Below are positions 23,735-25,408 of a DNA stretch of 25,408 nt, in pieces. A model generated the notes under the pieces. It made no database searches. It was not told the DNA's origin and was given only the letters and a program-made list of their open reading frames with translations. A program made the translations under genes and the position numbers. This DNA is from JBPOHE01 sp052035915 (GTDB taxonomy: Bacteria; Pseudomonadota; Gammaproteobacteria; Chromatiales; Chromatiaceae), in NCBI GenBank assembly GCA_052035915.1, contig JBPOHE010000086.1, forward strand, positions 1 through 25,408, read 5' to 3'. How positions within the stretch are numbered: position 1 is the first letter of the stretch; each line of letters starts with the position of its first letter.

Positions 23735-23776
23735 AGGATCGGGTCTCCTGAAGGAAATTTCGGGCGCATCCCACCC

Positions 23777-24733
23777 ATGTTCGACTCCATCGGTAATCTC
23801 GTCGCCTATCGGCTGTTGAACCTCTCCCCCACGGGGCAACTGGGGCCGGCACTCCAGTTCTTCGTCATGGACCTGGCAAAGATCTTCAGCCTGCTGCTGG
23901 TGGTAATCTATCTCATGGGTTTGGTGCGCTCGCTCATGACCCCCGAGCGGGTGCGTGACGCCATCCGCCAGCGGCCGGACTGGCAGGCCCGGGGGCTGGC
24001 GGTCGGGCTGGGTGCGGTCACCCCCTTCTGCTCCTGCTCCTCGGTACCGCTCTTCATCGGCTTCGTCGAGGCCGGCATTCCCCTTGGAGTCACCTTTTCC
24101 TTCCTCATCGCCAGTCCCATGATCAACGAAGTAGCGGTGGTGATCCTGATCGGCATCCTTGGCTGGCAGCTCACCGCCCTCTATGTCGGCGCCGGACTGC
24201 TCGTCGCCTGGTTTGGTGGCCTCGCCATGCAAGCCTTCCGCCCGGAACGTTGGGTGGAGGGCTATGTCTGGCAGATCCGCCTGGGGCAGAGCCTCCTCCC
24301 AGAAAACGACCGCTCCCTGCGTGCTCGGCATCGTTACGCCCTGGGCGAACTACGCACCCTGGTGGGACGGTTATGGCGCTGGGTGGTACTTGGCATCGGT
24401 GTCGGCGCCCTCTTTCACGGCTATGTCCCCGAGAGCTGGGTGCTCGAACACCTGGGCGGCGATCATTGGTATGGGGTGCCCGCCGCGGTGCTGCTGGGTA
24501 TCCCACTCTATGCCAACGCCACCGGTGTCATCCCGGTCGCCGAGGCCATGTTGGGCAAGGGTGTCGCCCTGGGCACCACCCTGGCCTTCATGATGAGCGT
24601 GGCCACACTCTCACTGCCGGAGCTGCTCATCCTGCGCCGGGTCATCCGCTGGCCGGCACTGGCCCTGTTCTGCATCCTCCTGGCGCTGGCCTTCATGCTG
24701 GTCGGTTGGGGATTCAACTGGATCGCCACCTGA
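23777..24733 (+). CDS. DUF318/ArsP-type permease
   Basis: A 318-aa membrane protein with about eight transmembrane helices in two halves. The first half carries the family motif VTPFCSCSSVPLFIGF (C85, C87) and SPMINEVAVV. The second repeats the pattern with PLYANATGVIPVAEAM. This permease family includes ArsP, which exports trivalent methylated and aromatic arsenicals, and SO_0444-type Cu/Zn effluxers. The position in an arsenic operon favours an arsenical substrate, by inference. The ATG has no close ribosome site (AAGGAAA is 20 nt away), and no other in-frame start fits. It is probably translated by read-on from arsJ, 42 nt upstream. Confidence 0.85.
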   Translation: MFDSIGNLVAYRLLNLSPTGQLGPALQFFVMDLAKIFSLLLVVIYLMGLVRSLMTPERVRDAIRQRPDWQARGLAVGLGAVTPFCSCSSVPLFIGFVEAGIPLGVTFSFLIASPMINEVAVVILIGILGWQLTALYVGAGLLVAWFGGLAMQAFRPERWVEGYVWQIRLGQSLLPENDRSLRARHRYALGELRTLVGRLWRWVVLGIGVGALFHGYVPESWVLEHLGGDHWYGVPAAVLLGIPLYANATGVIPVAEAMLGKGVALGTTLAFMMSVATLSLPELLILRRVIRWPALALFCILLALAFMLVGWGFNWIAT

Positions 24734-24768
24734 CCGTCTTTTTCTCTTTCCCTCTGGAGAAGCAAGCG

Positions 24769-25005
24769 ATGAAACGCATCCAAGTGCTCGGCAGCGGGTG
24801 CCGCAATTGCGAGATCACCTACAACGCCATCCGCGAGGCCGCCCGCCAGGCCGGTGTGGAGATCGAACTCAAGAAGGTCACGGATATCGCCACCATCCTT
24901 GGCTATGGAGTGATGTCGACTCCAGCGGTGGTGGTGGACGACAAGCTGGTTCACGCCGGTAGCATCCCGGGGCCGGACCAGGTTCGCGGCTGGGTGAAAG
25001 GATGA
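24769..25005 (+). CDS. thioredoxin-family redox-active disulfide protein
   Basis: A 78-aa small thioredoxin fold (redox-active disulfide protein 2 type). The active site is C11-R-N-C14 in LGSGCRNCEITYNA, and the cis-proline loop is MSTPAVVVDDKLVHAG. GGAGA (24756-24760) precedes the ATG by 8 nt. These proteins are often encoded beside DUF318 permeases. Here it could keep the CSCSS cysteines of the permease reduced, deliver metalloid, or recycle ArsC disulfides; none of these is shown by sequence. It is the last gene of the arsenic operon. Confidence 0.9.
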   Translation: MKRIQVLGSGCRNCEITYNAIREAARQAGVEIELKKVTDIATILGYGVMSTPAVVVDDKLVHAGSIPGPDQVRGWVKG

Positions 25006-25033
25006 ATGGGTAACCGAACGCCTTGGGCATCGT

Positions 25034-25064
25034 TCTCTCACGCCCGGCAAGACACCATGAGAGA
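25034..25064 (+). terminator. weak hairpin after the arsenic operon
   Basis: TCTCTCA (25034-25040) pairs with TGAGAGA (25058-25064) across a 17-nt loop, 28 nt after the last stop. There is no U tract, so it is only a candidate terminator. Confidence 0.35.
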
Positions 25065-25076
25065 GATCCACAGACA

Positions 25077-25095
25077 AATAATACTAATTCTTATT
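25077..25095. promoter_or_regulatory. Fur-box-like palindrome
   Basis: AATAATACTAATTCTTATT matches 13 of 19 positions of the enterobacterial Fur consensus and is itself palindromic except at four positions. A 6-bp hairpin (ATTAGG/CCTAAT, 25093-25109) overlaps it. The stretch 25006-25289 holds no other convincing feature. Iron control of the gene starting at 25290 is possible but unproven. Confidence 0.35.
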
Positions 25096-25289
25096 AGGTT
25101 ATCCCTAATCAGCGGGTAAGGGGGTGGTTTGTTTGTCAGTGAAGATGGCCAGGGATCAAGAGACCGGGCGCCCATCCCGTAGACGCCAACATCGACATCG
25201 ACATCCGCCGTTTCCGACCAGGCCACATTCGTCTAACGATGGGTTAACACTACGCCTGCAAGTGGTAGATCAAAACGACAAGGCTCTTG

Positions 25290-25408
25290 ATGGATTCCAG
25301 TCAGCTATGCCAGCAGGGTGGCCAAGAGGGGTTCCAACAGGCATTTGCCTCGGCGACGGACGTTATGAATGAACTGGAAAAAGCCCAAGTACAATGGAAG
25401 CTTCTCCT
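25290..25408 (+). CDS. 5' end of an unidentified gene (partial)
   Basis: Thirty-nine codons are open to the window edge, starting MDSSQLCQQGGQEGFQQAF and continuing with a polar helical stretch (VMNELEKAQVQWKLL). AAGG (25280-25283) lies 6 nt before the ATG. The amino acids look like real coding sequence with amphipathic helices, but too little is present to name a family. A competing longer frame (25124-25372) has composition unlike protein. Confidence 0.5.
   Translation, partial: MDSSQLCQQGGQEGFQQAFASATDVMNELEKAQVQWKLL

Noticed and set aside
25124..25372. 82-codon ORF near the right edge
   Set aside because: Low-complexity Arg/His/Pro translation and no ribosome site; it conflicts with the partial gene at 25290, which has AAGG at a good distance.

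Overview
The window reads as chromosomal DNA of a high-GC gammaproteobacterium that oxidises sulfur and stores it as globules, most likely a purple sulfur bacterium (Chromatiaceae) or a close relative. The main clue is a sulfur-globule-type envelope protein (14075-14428): short, secreted, and rich in Gly, Tyr and Trp. A secreted rhodanese, an ATP-sparing pyruvate phosphate dikinase and an Acr3/ArsJ-type arsenic operon fit that setting. The lineage is an inference; there is no rRNA or other marker gene here.

Region 1 (1-5940) is an accessory island. It carries a VapBC-like toxin-antitoxin pair, a type I restriction specificity subunit (hsdS), a REP-associated tyrosine transposase (RAYT) flanked by mirror-image REP hairpins, a second antitoxin/PIN-toxin pair, and the type I methyltransferase hsdM. 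No hsdR is present, and hsdS lies upstream of hsdM, which is the reverse of the common M-S order. Palindromic repeats are dense, including one inside hsdM and one that supplies the end of hsdS. A 580-bp gene-free stretch (5359-5943) follows, full of inverted and direct repeats.

Region 2 (5944-12014) is a tightly coupled operon of DUF58, DUF4381, BatA (VWA), BatB (VWA+TPR) and BatD. Every junction is a start/stop overlap. This is the aerotolerance-type (Bat) cluster usually led by a MoxR AAA+ ATPase, but no moxR precedes it here. BatB contains 35 consecutive glutamines encoded by 17 CAACAG units.

Region 3 (12060-14428, minus strand) encodes an RG/RGG-rich protein ending in a four-helix-bundle domain, a secreted coiled-coil Met/Pro-rich protein, and the sulfur-globule protein. 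Region 4 is ppdK (14728-17517, plus strand), which has a structured leader. Convergent to it are a secreted rhodanese-domain protein and a small secreted helical protein.

Region 5 (19397-25005) is a seven-gene arsenic operon: arsR, arsC (thioredoxin-type), acr3, an ArsJ-associated GAPDH, arsJ, an ArsP/DUF318-type permease and a redox-active-disulfide thioredoxin. It combines two arsenate routes: reduction to arsenite with Acr3 export, and conversion to 1-arseno-3-phosphoglycerate with ArsJ export. It also has a candidate organoarsenical permease. A new gene starts at 25290 and runs off the window.

The least explained signals are a conserved three-half-site GTTCTC/GAGAAC element that appears twice (5456-5514 and 17600-17647), each time just after a terminator, and the RGG plus four-helix-bundle protein.
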